From CAYOBW01 sp964402115 (lineage in GTDB: Bacteria > Verrucomicrobiota > Kiritimatiellia > UBA8416 > CAYOBW01): a DNA stretch of 36,915 nt. Position 1 is the first letter of the stretch. Every line of letters begins with the position of its first letter. Location of the stretch: assembly GCA_964402115.1 (NCBI GenBank), contig CAYOBW010000035.1:1-36915 (forward strand), read 5' to 3'. Positions 30,440 through 36,915 of this stretch are shown here, one piece after another. The position numbers were made by a program, and so were the translations under genes. Below the pieces are notes generated by a model. That model saw only the letters and a list, made by a program, of their open reading frames with translations. It was not told the DNA's origin and searched no databases.

Positions 30440-31977
30440 GGCCGGGCCTCAAGGGCGGCGAGGCGGTCGCCGATGTCCGCAAGATACGCGTTCAGCTGCC
30501 GGAAGACCGGTAGGCGCCGCGCGTATGCCGCCGCGCTTGCCGCGTTCGGGGAGCGCACATCGGCGACCTGGTGGATGGCGCCGACGGGCGCGTAGTCCGG
30601 CCACTCGCCGAGGCCGACGAACGCGGCGGCGGCCGCACCGAGCGCGGCGGCCTGCTGGCCGACCTGGCTGCGCACGATCCGGCGCCCGTACAGGTCGGCG
30701 TACATCTGCATCCAGAAATCGCTCCGCGCCCCGCCACCCACGGCGAGCAGCTCGTCGCTGAGCGCGGTCAGCGACTCGAGCGTCCGGAGCGCCACGGCTT
30801 GCGCCATGGCGATGCCTTCGGCGGCGGCGCGGCAGAGGTCCGCCTGCGTCGAGCCGAGGTCCAGGTGGACGAACGCGCCGCGCACGTTGCGGCTGGGATC
30901 GAGCGACGAGCCGCCCGCCAGGCTGGGCAGGAACATGACCCCGTTGGCGCCGGGCGGCGACTGCGCCGCGCGTTCGAGCATCAGGTCGAAGACGGTCACG
31001 CCCTTGCGCGCGGCCTCCTCGTCGAGATTCGTGCAGAGCTGTTCGCGCAGCCAGCGGAAGGACGAGCCGGTCGAGAACACGCCCAGCGCGGAGGTGAACT
31101 TGCCCGGCACGACGTGCGCGAAGACGTAGGGCCGCGTGGCCACATCGAGCAGCGGCTTGCGGTCCGTGACGGCGATCCAGCTGCTCGAGCCCATGGAGTT
31201 GTAGACGTCGCCGTCGCGGTAGGCGCGCGCGCCGAGGGCCATGCAGCTGTTGTCCACGCCGCCGGCCACGACCCGGACCGCGGTCGACAGGCCCAGTTCG
31301 GCGGCGGCCTCCGGCGTCAGGCTGCCGATGATGTCGCTCGCCGGCCCCGCGGCCGGGAAGATCGCGGGCGACAGCCCCGCCGCGTCGAGCAGCTTCTCCG
31401 AATAGCGCCAGTTGGCGAGATCCCACACCCCGCTGCCCGACGCATAGGAGTAGTCCGTCCGCAGCACGCCGGTCAGGCGGTAGTTGATGTAGTCCTTCGA
31501 GCCCAGCACCGTCCCGAGCGCGGCGTAAACGTCGGGCTCGTTGTCGCGCAGCCACATGATCTTGAACGCGGTGTAGAGCGGCGCGGGGAAGCCGCAGCCC
31601 GTCGTCAGGTACCACTCCGCTTCCGGCACGGACGCGAAGAAGCGCGCCGGCTGCACGTCCGGCCGCGCGTCCGACCAGATGATGGCCCGGTCGCGCAGCA
31701 GGTTCCCGCGGCGGTCGAGCGGGACCAGGCTGAGCGAGTGCCCGGAGCTGCCGATGGCGGCGATGGAGCCGGGCGCGCCGCCCCACTCCGCCAGCAGGCT
31801 GCGGGTGGCGGCGACGGTGGCCTGCCACCAGTCGTGGACGCTCTGCTCGTGCCAGCCGGTGCGCGGGTAGCTCGTCGCATACGTGGCGAAGTGGGAGGCC
31901 AGGCAGGCGCCGTCGGGGCGATAGACGCAGGCCTTGATGCCTCCCGTGCCGAAGTCGTAGGCCAGGACGTTGCTCAT
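30436..31977 (-). CDS. FGGY-family carbohydrate kinase, xylulokinase-like
   Basis: 513 residues from the ATG at 31977, seven bases after the SDR stop; GGGGTGA of that gene's end serves as ribosome-binding site. The actin-like ATP-binding motif VLAYDFGTGGIKACVY opens the protein, GSSGHSLSLVPLDRRGN and IIWSDARPD line the sugar site, GGVDNSCMALGA and NSMGSSSWIAV the second phosphate loop, and ELLAVGGGARSDFWMQMYAD the adenosine site of the FGGY family. It would phosphorylate the ketose made by the adjacent dehydrogenase and pass it to the aldolase. Xylulokinase-like by overall pattern; actual sugar not determinable here. Confidence 0.9.
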   Translation of the reverse strand: MSNVLAYDFGTGGIKACVYRPDGACLASHFATYATSYPRTGWHEQSVHDWWQATVAATRSLLAEWGGAPGSIAAIGSSGHSLSLVPLDRRGNLLRDRAIIWSDARPDVQPARFFASVPEAEWYLTTGCGFPAPLYTAFKIMWLRDNEPDVYAALGTVLGSKDYINYRLTGVLRTDYSYASGSGVWDLANWRYSEKLLDAAGLSPAIFPAAGPASDIIGSLTPEAAAELGLSTAVRVVAGGVDNSCMALGARAYRDGDVYNSMGSSSWIAVTDRKPLLDVATRPYVFAHVVPGKFTSALGVFSTGSSFRWLREQLCTNLDEEAARKGVTVFDLMLERAAQSPPGANGVMFLPSLAGGSSLDPSRNVRGAFVHLDLGSTQADLCRAAAEGIAMAQAVALRTLESLTALSDELLAVGGGARSDFWMQMYADLYGRRIVRSQVGQQAAALGAAAAAFVGLGEWPDYAPVGAIHQVADVRSPNAASAAAYARRLPVFRQLNAYLADIGDRLAALEARP

Positions 31978-31984
31978 GCGCGGC

Positions 31985-32923
31985 TCACCCCAGGCCGAAG
32001 GCGGCCTTGAAGGCGTTGGCAATCTCGGGGTGCAGGTCGGGGTTGATCCCGTTCTCGTCGTACGGCAGGCCCATGGCGTCGAGATCCTGCTTCATCTGCA
32101 CGACCTCCTCGGCGGGGCTGACGCGGGGGGGGACGGAGCGGGAGAGCGGCACCAGCCAGGCATTCAGCGTGTGTCCGCCGTCCACGAGCAGATCATGGCC
32201 CGTGACGTAGTTGGAGGCCGCCGACGCCAGGAAGATGATCGTCCCGTAGAGATCCTCGGGGCGCTCCATGTGGCCCATGGGCGTCAGTTCGCGGATGCGC
32301 TGGCGGACTTCCACGGGCGTGGAGGCGTGCATCGGCGTCAGCAGGTAGCTCGGGCTGAAGCAGTTCACGTTGATGTTGAAGCGGCCCCATTCGGCGGCCA
32401 GCGTGCGGGTCATGTGCACGATTCCGGCCTTGGAGGCGTCGTAGGAGGCGTTGCAGTTGGCGATGCGCGCCGACATCGACGCGGTGTTGATGATCTTGCC
32501 GCCGGCGGGGTTCTGCGCGATCATCTGCCGGGCTTCGGCCTGCGCGCAGAGCCACACGCCGGTGAGGTTGACGGCGATCACCTTGTCCCACGCGGCTTGG
32601 TCCAAGTCCTCGTCGCCGCCCAGAATGGCGATGCCGGCGTTGTTAACGGCGATGTCCAGGCGCCCGAAGCGCCCGACGACCGCCGCCAGCATGGCCTGCA
32701 CGTCGTCCTTGCGCGTGACGTCGCAGCGCACGAACAGGCTGTCGCGGCCCAGGGCGCGGATGCCCGCCGCGGTCTTGGTCCCGGTCTCCTCGTCCGTGTC
32801 GACGATCGCGACGTCGGCGCCCGCCATGGCCAGCGCCGTCGCGCAGCCCCGCCCGATCCCCACAGCCCCGCCCGTCACCATTGCCTTCTTGCCCGTCAGA
32901 TCGAAGAGACTCAGGTCTGTCAT
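31985..32923 (-). CDS. Short-chain dehydrogenase/reductase, sugar or polyol type
   Basis: 312 residues from the ATG at 32923; a run of six G lies just upstream. Classical SDR: TGGAVGIG (17-24) for NAD(P), Asp42 in VAIVDTDEE suggesting NAD preference, NNAG (94-97), catalytic Ser149, Tyr161 and Lys165 (SYDASKAG). The core ends near LVDGGHTLNAWL and is followed by about 50 extra residues (PPRVSPAEEVVQMKQDLDAM, then LPYDENGINPDLHPEI). Such tails occur in some sorbitol/mannitol and sugar SDRs. First gene of a three-gene operon with kinase and aldolase, so it likely oxidises a polyol or reduces a sugar to the kinase substrate. Confidence 0.9.
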   Translation of the reverse strand: MTDLSLFDLTGKKAMVTGGAVGIGRGCATALAMAGADVAIVDTDEETGTKTAAGIRALGRDSLFVRCDVTRKDDVQAMLAAVVGRFGRLDIAVNNAGIAILGGDEDLDQAAWDKVIAVNLTGVWLCAQAEARQMIAQNPAGGKIINTASMSARIANCNASYDASKAGIVHMTRTLAAEWGRFNINVNCFSPSYLLTPMHASTPVEVRQRIRELTPMGHMERPEDLYGTIIFLASAASNYVTGHDLLVDGGHTLNAWLVPLSRSVPPRVSPAEEVVQMKQDLDAMGLPYDENGINPDLHPEIANAFKAAFGLG

Positions 32924-32960
32924 GTAACGCCCCCCTTGGTTTGGACTCCGTGTGCCGCGT

Positions 32961-32989
32961 ACTGTAGTTTTCGGGCCGGGGAATAGCAA
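32961..32989 (-). promoter_or_regulatory. Possible sigma70-type promoter of SDR-kinase-aldolase operon
   Basis: On the minus strand, TTGCTA (complement of 32984-32989) and TACAGT (complement of 32961-32966) are 17 bases apart; each matches four of six consensus bases. Transcription would begin near 32954, about 30 bases before the SDR start codon. Confidence 0.35.
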
Positions 32990-33158
32990 CCCGCAAGAAA
33001 ACGATTGAGATGTCACCACGCTGCAGTAGAATTGGCAACCAGAGGATAGGACGGGGGGAAGGGGCCGAGCATCTGACCGCTTGGCGTTTTGCCCGTGGCC
33101 GGGCGCAGCGGCCTTGCTCGTTCCCTGAGCGACTGACACGATCCAAGGGGATGAGACA

Positions 33159-33869
33159 ATGACAACGGGAAAGCCGATCAGGATCCTGTTGGCCGTCGCC
33201 GTTGTGGCGGTGTTCGCTCGGGCCATTGGGCAGATTCAGGCGGAGCCGATCAATGTGCCGGGCGGCGCGTTCAGCATTTACAAACCGGGCACAGACTGCG
33301 CAATCACCGCGGGCTTTCCTGCGGGTAATGTCTGGGCGACGGGCGTCGGGGACAACCTGCCCGTGAAAGGAGGAACCGCGGATTACTCCGACGGAGCCAC
33401 CGGCACGTCGGTCGATTGCCCCGGGTGGGTCCTCATACATGGGACCTGTGACCTCTTGAATAATGGCGTCGACGGTTCCGTCGGATTCAATGCCTTCGCG
33501 GCTTGGGGCGGTGACACGAGGATCCAATCGGCCGATTCCCTGGGGCCAGTGGCAGGCAACGCGACCTATACGCTTTCGGCTATGGTGAACGGAGCCGTGG
33601 CTGAGGGGCCTTTGGCATTCTACCTGTTGGCGGGCGAAGTCACATTGACTCCCAGTTCCTCGGTGGGTCCGGTTCCTCCTGTCAGTACTTGGCAGGCAAT
33701 CTCCAGGACGTTTAACGCTGCTGACATTGCTCAGTATGTGGGCCAACCCATGAAGATTGTCGTTGGCGTCGAAGACGAGAACAACATCGCTAACCGGATG
33801 ATCTTCGACAATATCACGCTCGAAGTCGAGAATCTGTCACTCCCCGGGACGTTGCTCATTGTGCGGTAA
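33159..33869 (+). CDS. Secreted beta-sandwich protein, possibly a truncated PEP-CTERM protein
   Basis: 236 residues with a signal peptide (RILLAVAVVAVFARAIGQIQA). AAGGGG precedes the ATG. The body resembles galactose-binding-like domains of exported PVC proteins: TYTLSAMVNGAV, then WQAISRTFNAADIAQYVGQP, then MKIVVGVEDENNIANRMIFD and NITLEV. The end reads NLSLPGTLLIVR and stops. This looks like the start of a PEP-CTERM tail (VPEPGTLLL-type) without the membrane helix and Arg cluster, so the C terminus may be lost. Its base composition is visibly less GC-rich than the neighbours, hinting at transfer. No enzyme motif is seen. Confidence 0.72.
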   Translation: MTTGKPIRILLAVAVVAVFARAIGQIQAEPINVPGGAFSIYKPGTDCAITAGFPAGNVWATGVGDNLPVKGGTADYSDGATGTSVDCPGWVLIHGTCDLLNNGVDGSVGFNAFAAWGGDTRIQSADSLGPVAGNATYTLSAMVNGAVAEGPLAFYLLAGEVTLTPSSSVGPVPPVSTWQAISRTFNAADIAQYVGQPMKIVVGVEDENNIANRMIFDNITLEVENLSLPGTLLIVR

Positions 33870-33879
33870 GACGCCGCCA

Positions 33880-34020
33880 AACTCGCACTTGCCCTCCGTG
33901 ATGTTCTGGTGGAACGTGGCGATGTTGCGAGCGGCTCCCTGGTCGTAAAGGCTTACCGCCTGGCCGCCACCAAAGTGTTACGGGCCGCCGCGGAGGAACG
34001 ACTTGCCGTCGTAACTCCCG
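33880..34020 (-). pseudogene. Remnant of a Gfo/Idh/MocA oxidoreductase C terminus
   Basis: The minus strand reads in one frame GSYDGKSFLRGGP, a TAA stop, then HFGGGQAVSLYDQGAARNI and ATFHQNITEGK. The YDGKSFLRGG and LYDQGAARNIATFHQNI stretches match the C-terminal region of Gfo/Idh/MocA oxidoreductases of the PVC type, usually followed by an N-PTV-SV-S-L motif. That downstream part is missing and the frame runs into the neighbouring gene's end. With no start, one internal stop and both ends lost, it is a decayed fragment. Recognition is from memory of the family, not from a search. Confidence 0.55.
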
Positions 34021-34037
34021 GGGCGGGGTCGCGGAGC

Positions 34038-34062
34038 GGCCCGCCCTGCGGGGGAGCGCTAC
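34038..34062 (-). repeat. GTAG-headed palindrome at the stop codon of paralog 1
   Basis: Read on the minus strand: GTAGCGCTC, then CCCCGCAGGGCGGGCC, in which CCCGC-AGG-GCGGG forms a five-base stem. The same 25 bases recur at 35581-35605. The TAG of GTAG is the stop codon of the gene ending at 34059. GTAG head and three-base loop are shared with the REPIN-like arms at 28605 and 29604, although the stem differs. Confidence 0.7.
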
Positions 34063-35423
34063 TCCCCCCTCCATACAATGTCGAGCGGCGGCCGCCACTC
34101 GTTGGGGGTGTCGTCGCCGCCATCGTCCTTGCCGTTCGTGCCGATGCTGTAGATGACGCAGCCGCCGCTGGGCGTGACACGGTAGTTGAGCGGGCCGCCG
34201 GTGAAGGGGTCCACGGGGATGGCGGCGAGCAGCGTCGGCTCCAGGTCCGCCAGGCGCGCCGGGCAGGCGCCGTGGCGGCGGCGGTGGCACAGGACGGCAA
34301 GCCCGACCCGTGTTACGGCGATCTGCGCCTCGAGTCGCGCCTGGCGACTGGCCCCGCATGCAAGTGCCGGGACAAACATGCGTGTCAGGACGAAAACCCG
34401 CGGGATCTGGCCCACTAACGCGTCCGTGTCGTGCATCGCCTGGTAGTACGGCTTGGCCCCCGCCTGCGTGACGCACAGCATGCAGCGCAGGTAGGCTGTC
34501 TGGTCGGCACGCAGCCAGGGGCGCAGGAGGAACCGGCCGGGGCGGGAGGCCAACAGGCGGGTCGGCAACGCGTTGAGGTCCGCTCCGCGCAAGTCGCTCA
34601 CTTTGGGTTTCTCCACGAGCAAGTCGCTCACTTCGCCCTTCTCCGCCAGCGCCGCGAAGGCCGGTTCCGCGAACAGCAGCCGATCGCCGTGCAGGACGCG
34701 CACGGAGACCGTGCGGTCGGTCAGGGGCTCCAGCGTCGTTAGCAGGGCCGCGACCTCCGCGTCCGTGGGCGGGGTCTCGGCGCAAAGCGTCTGCAGCGGC
34801 TTGAAGATGATCCCGACCTGGCGCTCGCGGACCAGGAAGCAGATGAAAACGGGCTCGTCGCGCTGGGCGTCGGCCAGTCGGAATGCAGCCTGCACGGTGC
34901 GGTAGGCCTCGCGCGGCTGGCCGGTTTGCGCTTCAAGGAGGGCCTGCTGCACGGTGAGGCAGCACAAGTTGAGGGAACCCCATATGTACGGGAACTGCAT
35001 GCGGAGGTCGACGGTATAGTCGGTGTACGTCCGGCAAAACGGCCTGGCCGCCGCTGCCCGCACCAGCGCCAGCGCCCGCTGCGCGGCGGGATGGGCCAGA
35101 CAGGCAGCCGCGCGTGCGCGGTCCTCCGGCGCGGCGAGGGGCAGTTCGCGTATGGGCAAGCCGTCTATGACCGCGCCGCAGGGGGGGAAAGCAACCTTGA
35201 GCTGTGCCAGCGCCTCCACATAGAGCGGCGCCGCGTTGCTCTCCGCCGGGACGGCGGCCGGGATGAGTGCCCCGGGGGTCATGGGGAAGCCCGCCTCCGC
35301 CAGCGCCCGTCGCGCGGCGGCCAGGCGGTTCCCGCTGATGTGCAGCAGAGCCACGTAAGCAACCAACAGCAGCACCAGCACCAGTCCAGCCGGTGCCGCG
35401 ACCCACCGCCAGCGCGCTTTCAT
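34059..35423 (-). CDS. Membrane-anchored protein of unknown function, paralog 1
   Basis: 454 residues from the ATG at 35423, with AGGAGG ten bases upstream. One N-terminal membrane helix (about 7-30, LVLVLLLVAYVALLHISG) and a large Ala/Leu-rich, mostly helical exported domain. The C terminus has IPVDPFTGGPLNYRV, then CVIYSIGTNGKDDGGDD, a pattern also seen at the end of GspG-type pseudopilins and in many PVC exported proteins, where it forms a calcium-binding loop. No enzyme motif is visible. It is a tandem copy of the gene starting beyond the right edge; most residues are identical over long stretches. It carries an extra ten-residue in-frame duplication (VSDL...VSDL) absent from the copy. 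Confidence 0.75.
   Translation of the reverse strand: MKARWRWVAAPAGLVLVLLLVAYVALLHISGNRLAAARRALAEAGFPMTPGALIPAAVPAESNAAPLYVEALAQLKVAFPPCGAVIDGLPIRELPLAAPEDRARAAACLAHPAAQRALALVRAAAARPFCRTYTDYTVDLRMQFPYIWGSLNLCCLTVQQALLEAQTGQPREAYRTVQAAFRLADAQRDEPVFICFLVRERQVGIIFKPLQTLCAETPPTDAEVAALLTTLEPLTDRTVSVRVLHGDRLLFAEPAFAALAEKGEVSDLLVEKPKVSDLRGADLNALPTRLLASRPGRFLLRPWLRADQTAYLRCMLCVTQAGAKPYYQAMHDTDALVGQIPRVFVLTRMFVPALACGASRQARLEAQIAVTRVGLAVLCHRRRHGACPARLADLEPTLLAAIPVDPFTGGPLNYRVTPSGGCVIYSIGTNGKDDGGDDTPNEWRPPLDIVWRGE
34590..34649 (+). repeat. 30-base tandem duplication inside paralog 1
   Basis: Copies at 34590-34619 and 34620-34649 both start CAAGTCGCTCACTT and contain a TTCTCC stretch. The unit is ten codons, so the frame is kept. 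The second paralog has only one copy, so the duplication came after the gene pair formed. Confidence 0.8.
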
Positions 35424-35463
35424 TCTCGCGTTTCCTCCTGTCGCGCGCTCCCTTCGGTCCTTA

Positions 35464-35528
35464 CCGGCCGGGGACGGCCGGCTCCAGGTCCACCCTCTGA
35501 CGGCCCTGGAGACGGCGGTCCCCGCCGT
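35464..35528. repeat. Nested palindromes between the paralogs
   Basis: Three inverted repeats in 65 bases: CCGGCC/GGCCGG (35464-35481, loop GGGGAC), CTCCAGG/CCTGGAG (35482-35488 and 35505-35511), and ACGGCGG/CCGCCGT (35512-35528, loop TCC). The layout of two hairpins bracketing a longer inverted repeat is again REPIN-like. A GGGGACAGGCACTT stretch follows at 35544-35557, a motif often seen near dispersed palindromes in such genomes. Confidence 0.65.
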
Positions 35529-35580
35529 TCTGCCCTCGGGACCGGGGACAGGCACTTTGTGTCATCTGGGTCTCGGCGCG

Positions 35581-35605
35581 GGCCCGCCCTGCGGGGGAGC
35601 GCTAC
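35581..35605 (-). repeat. GTAG-headed palindrome at the stop codon of paralog 2
   Basis: Identical to the 25 bases at 34038-34062. The TAG of its GTAG is the stop codon of the gene ending at 35602. It may have been copied with the gene, or inserted twice. Confidence 0.7.
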
Positions 35606-36915
35606 TCTTCCTTCCAGACGATGTCGAGCGGGTTGCGCGCGTCATCCATTCGGTCGTCGCCGCCATCGTCCTTGCCGTTTGCGCCGAAGCTGTAGATGAC
35701 GCAGCCGCCGCTGGGGGTGACGCGGTAGCCGAGCGGGCCGCCGGTGAAGGGGTCCACGGGGATGGCGGCGAGCAGCGTGGGTTCCAGGTCCGCCAGGCGC
35801 GCCGGGCAGGCGCCGTGGCGGCGGCGGTGGCACAGGACGGCAAGCCCGACCCGTGTTACGGCGATCTGCGCCTCGAGTCGCGCCTGGCGGCCGGCCGCGC
35901 TTTCAAGGGCTGGCACAAGCATGCGTGTCAGGATGCAAACCCGCGGGATCTTCTCCAGCAGGGCGTCCGTGTCGTGCGTCGCCTGGTAATACGGCTTGGC
36001 GCCCTCCTGCGTGCCGCGCAGCATGTGGCGCAGGTAGGCCGTCAGGTCGGCACGCAGCCAGGCGCGCACGAGGAAGCGGCCGGGGAGGGAGGCCAACAGG
36101 CGGGTCGGCAACGCGCCGGGTTCCGATCCGATCACGTCGCTCACTTTGCCTTTCTCCGCGACCGCCGCGAAGGCCGGTTCCCCGAACAGCAGCCGCTCGC
36201 CGTGCAGGGCGCGCACGAAGACCGCGCGATCGGCCAGGGGCTCCAGCGTCGCCAGCAGGGTTGCGACCTCCGCGTCCGTGGGCGGGGTTTCGGCGCAGAG
36301 TGTCTGCAGCGGCTTGAAGATGAGCCCGACCTGGGCCGCGCGGACAAGGTAACTGATCAGGATCGGCTCGTTGCGCTGCGCGTCGGCGAGTCGCAGCGCG
36401 GCCAGCAGCGTGCGGTAGGCCTCGCGCGGCTGGCCGGTTTGCGCTTCGACAAGGGCCTGCTGCACGGTGAGGCGGCACAGATCGCGAAAGCCGGACACGT
36501 AGGGAAGCCGCATGTCGATGCCGGCGGCATAGTCGGTGTCCGTCCGGCAAAGCGGTCTGGCCGCCGCTTCCCGCACTAACTCCAGCGCCCGCTGCGCGGC
36601 GGGGTGGGCCAGGCCGGCTGCCGTGCGCGCGCAGCCTTCCGGCGTGGCGAGGGGCAGCTCGCGGAGGTACAGACCGTTTGTGACCGTGCCGTTGGGGAAT
36701 GCAACCTTGAGCTGTGCCAGCGCCTCCACATAGAGCGGCGCCGCGTTGCTCTCAGCCGGGACGGCGGCCGGGATGATGGCCCCGGGGGTCATGGGGAAGC
36801 CCGCCTCTGCCAGCGCCCGTCGCGCGGCCGCCAGGCGGTTGCCGCTGATGTGCAGCAGCGCCACGTAAGCAACCAACAGCAGCACCAGCACCAGTCCGAC
36901 TGGCGCCGCAAACCA
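35602..36915 (-). CDS. Membrane-anchored protein of unknown function, paralog 2 (cut by right edge)
   Basis: The visible 437 codons begin inside the N-terminal membrane helix region (FAAPVGLVLVLLLVAYVALL); by comparison with paralog 1 about ten residues and the start codon lie beyond the window. The same Ala/Leu-rich exported domain follows, and the end PVDPFTGGPLGYRV, then CVIYSFGANGKDDGGDD, is the GspG-like calcium-loop pattern. Stretches such as RLAAARRALAEAGFPMTPGA and VTRVGLAVLCHRRRHGACPA are shared with paralog 1 almost unchanged, while a middle segment (about 36125-36160) is shorter and different. Function unknown; a further copy could lie to the right. Confidence 0.75.
   Translation of the reverse strand, partial: WFAAPVGLVLVLLLVAYVALLHISGNRLAAARRALAEAGFPMTPGAIIPAAVPAESNAAPLYVEALAQLKVAFPNGTVTNGLYLRELPLATPEGCARTAAGLAHPAAQRALELVREAAARPLCRTDTDYAAGIDMRLPYVSGFRDLCRLTVQQALVEAQTGQPREAYRTLLAALRLADAQRNEPILISYLVRAAQVGLIFKPLQTLCAETPPTDAEVATLLATLEPLADRAVFVRALHGERLLFGEPAFAAVAEKGKVSDVIGSEPGALPTRLLASLPGRFLVRAWLRADLTAYLRHMLRGTQEGAKPYYQATHDTDALLEKIPRVCILTRMLVPALESAAGRQARLEAQIAVTRVGLAVLCHRRRHGACPARLADLEPTLLAAIPVDPFTGGPLGYRVTPSGGCVIYSFGANGKDDGGDDRMDDARNPLDIVWKEE

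Overview
The window is GC-rich bacterial DNA with dense coding on both strands. Its content is a compact type IV pilus/type II secretion locus, many large secreted carbohydrate-active or modular proteins, Ca-binding DxDGDG repeats, a GH50-like hydrolase and GTAG-headed palindromic repeats. This fits a free-living member of the PVC superphylum (Kiritimatiellota, Lentisphaerota or Verrucomicrobiota). That placement is inferred from gene style; no rRNA or other marker gene is present.

Layout. (1) 1-4292: the first codons of a gene leaving the left edge, a secreted glycosidase-like protein with a malectin-like domain (minus), and a divergent AraC-type regulator (plus). (2) 4442-16643: one plus-strand block encoding a PilT-type ATPase, a secretin with a long Pro/Ala/Val stalk, a PilB/GspE ATPase with a MshEN domain, a PilC/GspF platform protein, a major prepilin, PilM-, PilN- and PilO-like proteins, a GspB/PilP-like protein, a second prepilin, a small lipoprotein and a PhoA-type alkaline phosphatase. 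It mixes pilus (PilT, PilM-N-O) and type II secretion features, and the phosphatase at its end is an obvious candidate cargo. (3) 16640-26168, minus strand: a large modular secreted protein, an ADPRM-like metallophosphoesterase, then a surface-polysaccharide cluster (GT2, WbpB/WlbA-like dehydrogenase, hexapeptide acetyltransferase, DegT aminotransferase, GT4). The middle three enzymes match the route to UDP-2,3-diacetamido-glucuronate. (4) 26509-29720: a GH50-like hydrolase and a spermidine-synthase-like methyltransferase, each followed by a REPIN-like double palindrome whose GTAG head supplies the gene's stop codon. (5) 29777-32923, minus: a short-chain dehydrogenase, FGGY kinase and divergent DeoC-like aldolase operon, a plausible three-step sugar or polyol pathway. 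(6) 33159-36915: a secreted protein of lower GC, a decayed fragment of a Gfo/Idh/MocA oxidoreductase, and two tandem paralogous membrane-anchored proteins, the second cut by the right edge.

Most notable: the GTAG-palindrome family that repeatedly sits on stop codons (four genes), the hybrid pilus/secretion locus ending in a phosphatase, the ADPRM-like enzyme, the SDR-kinase-aldolase operon with an atypical DeoC, and the oxidoreductase remnant.
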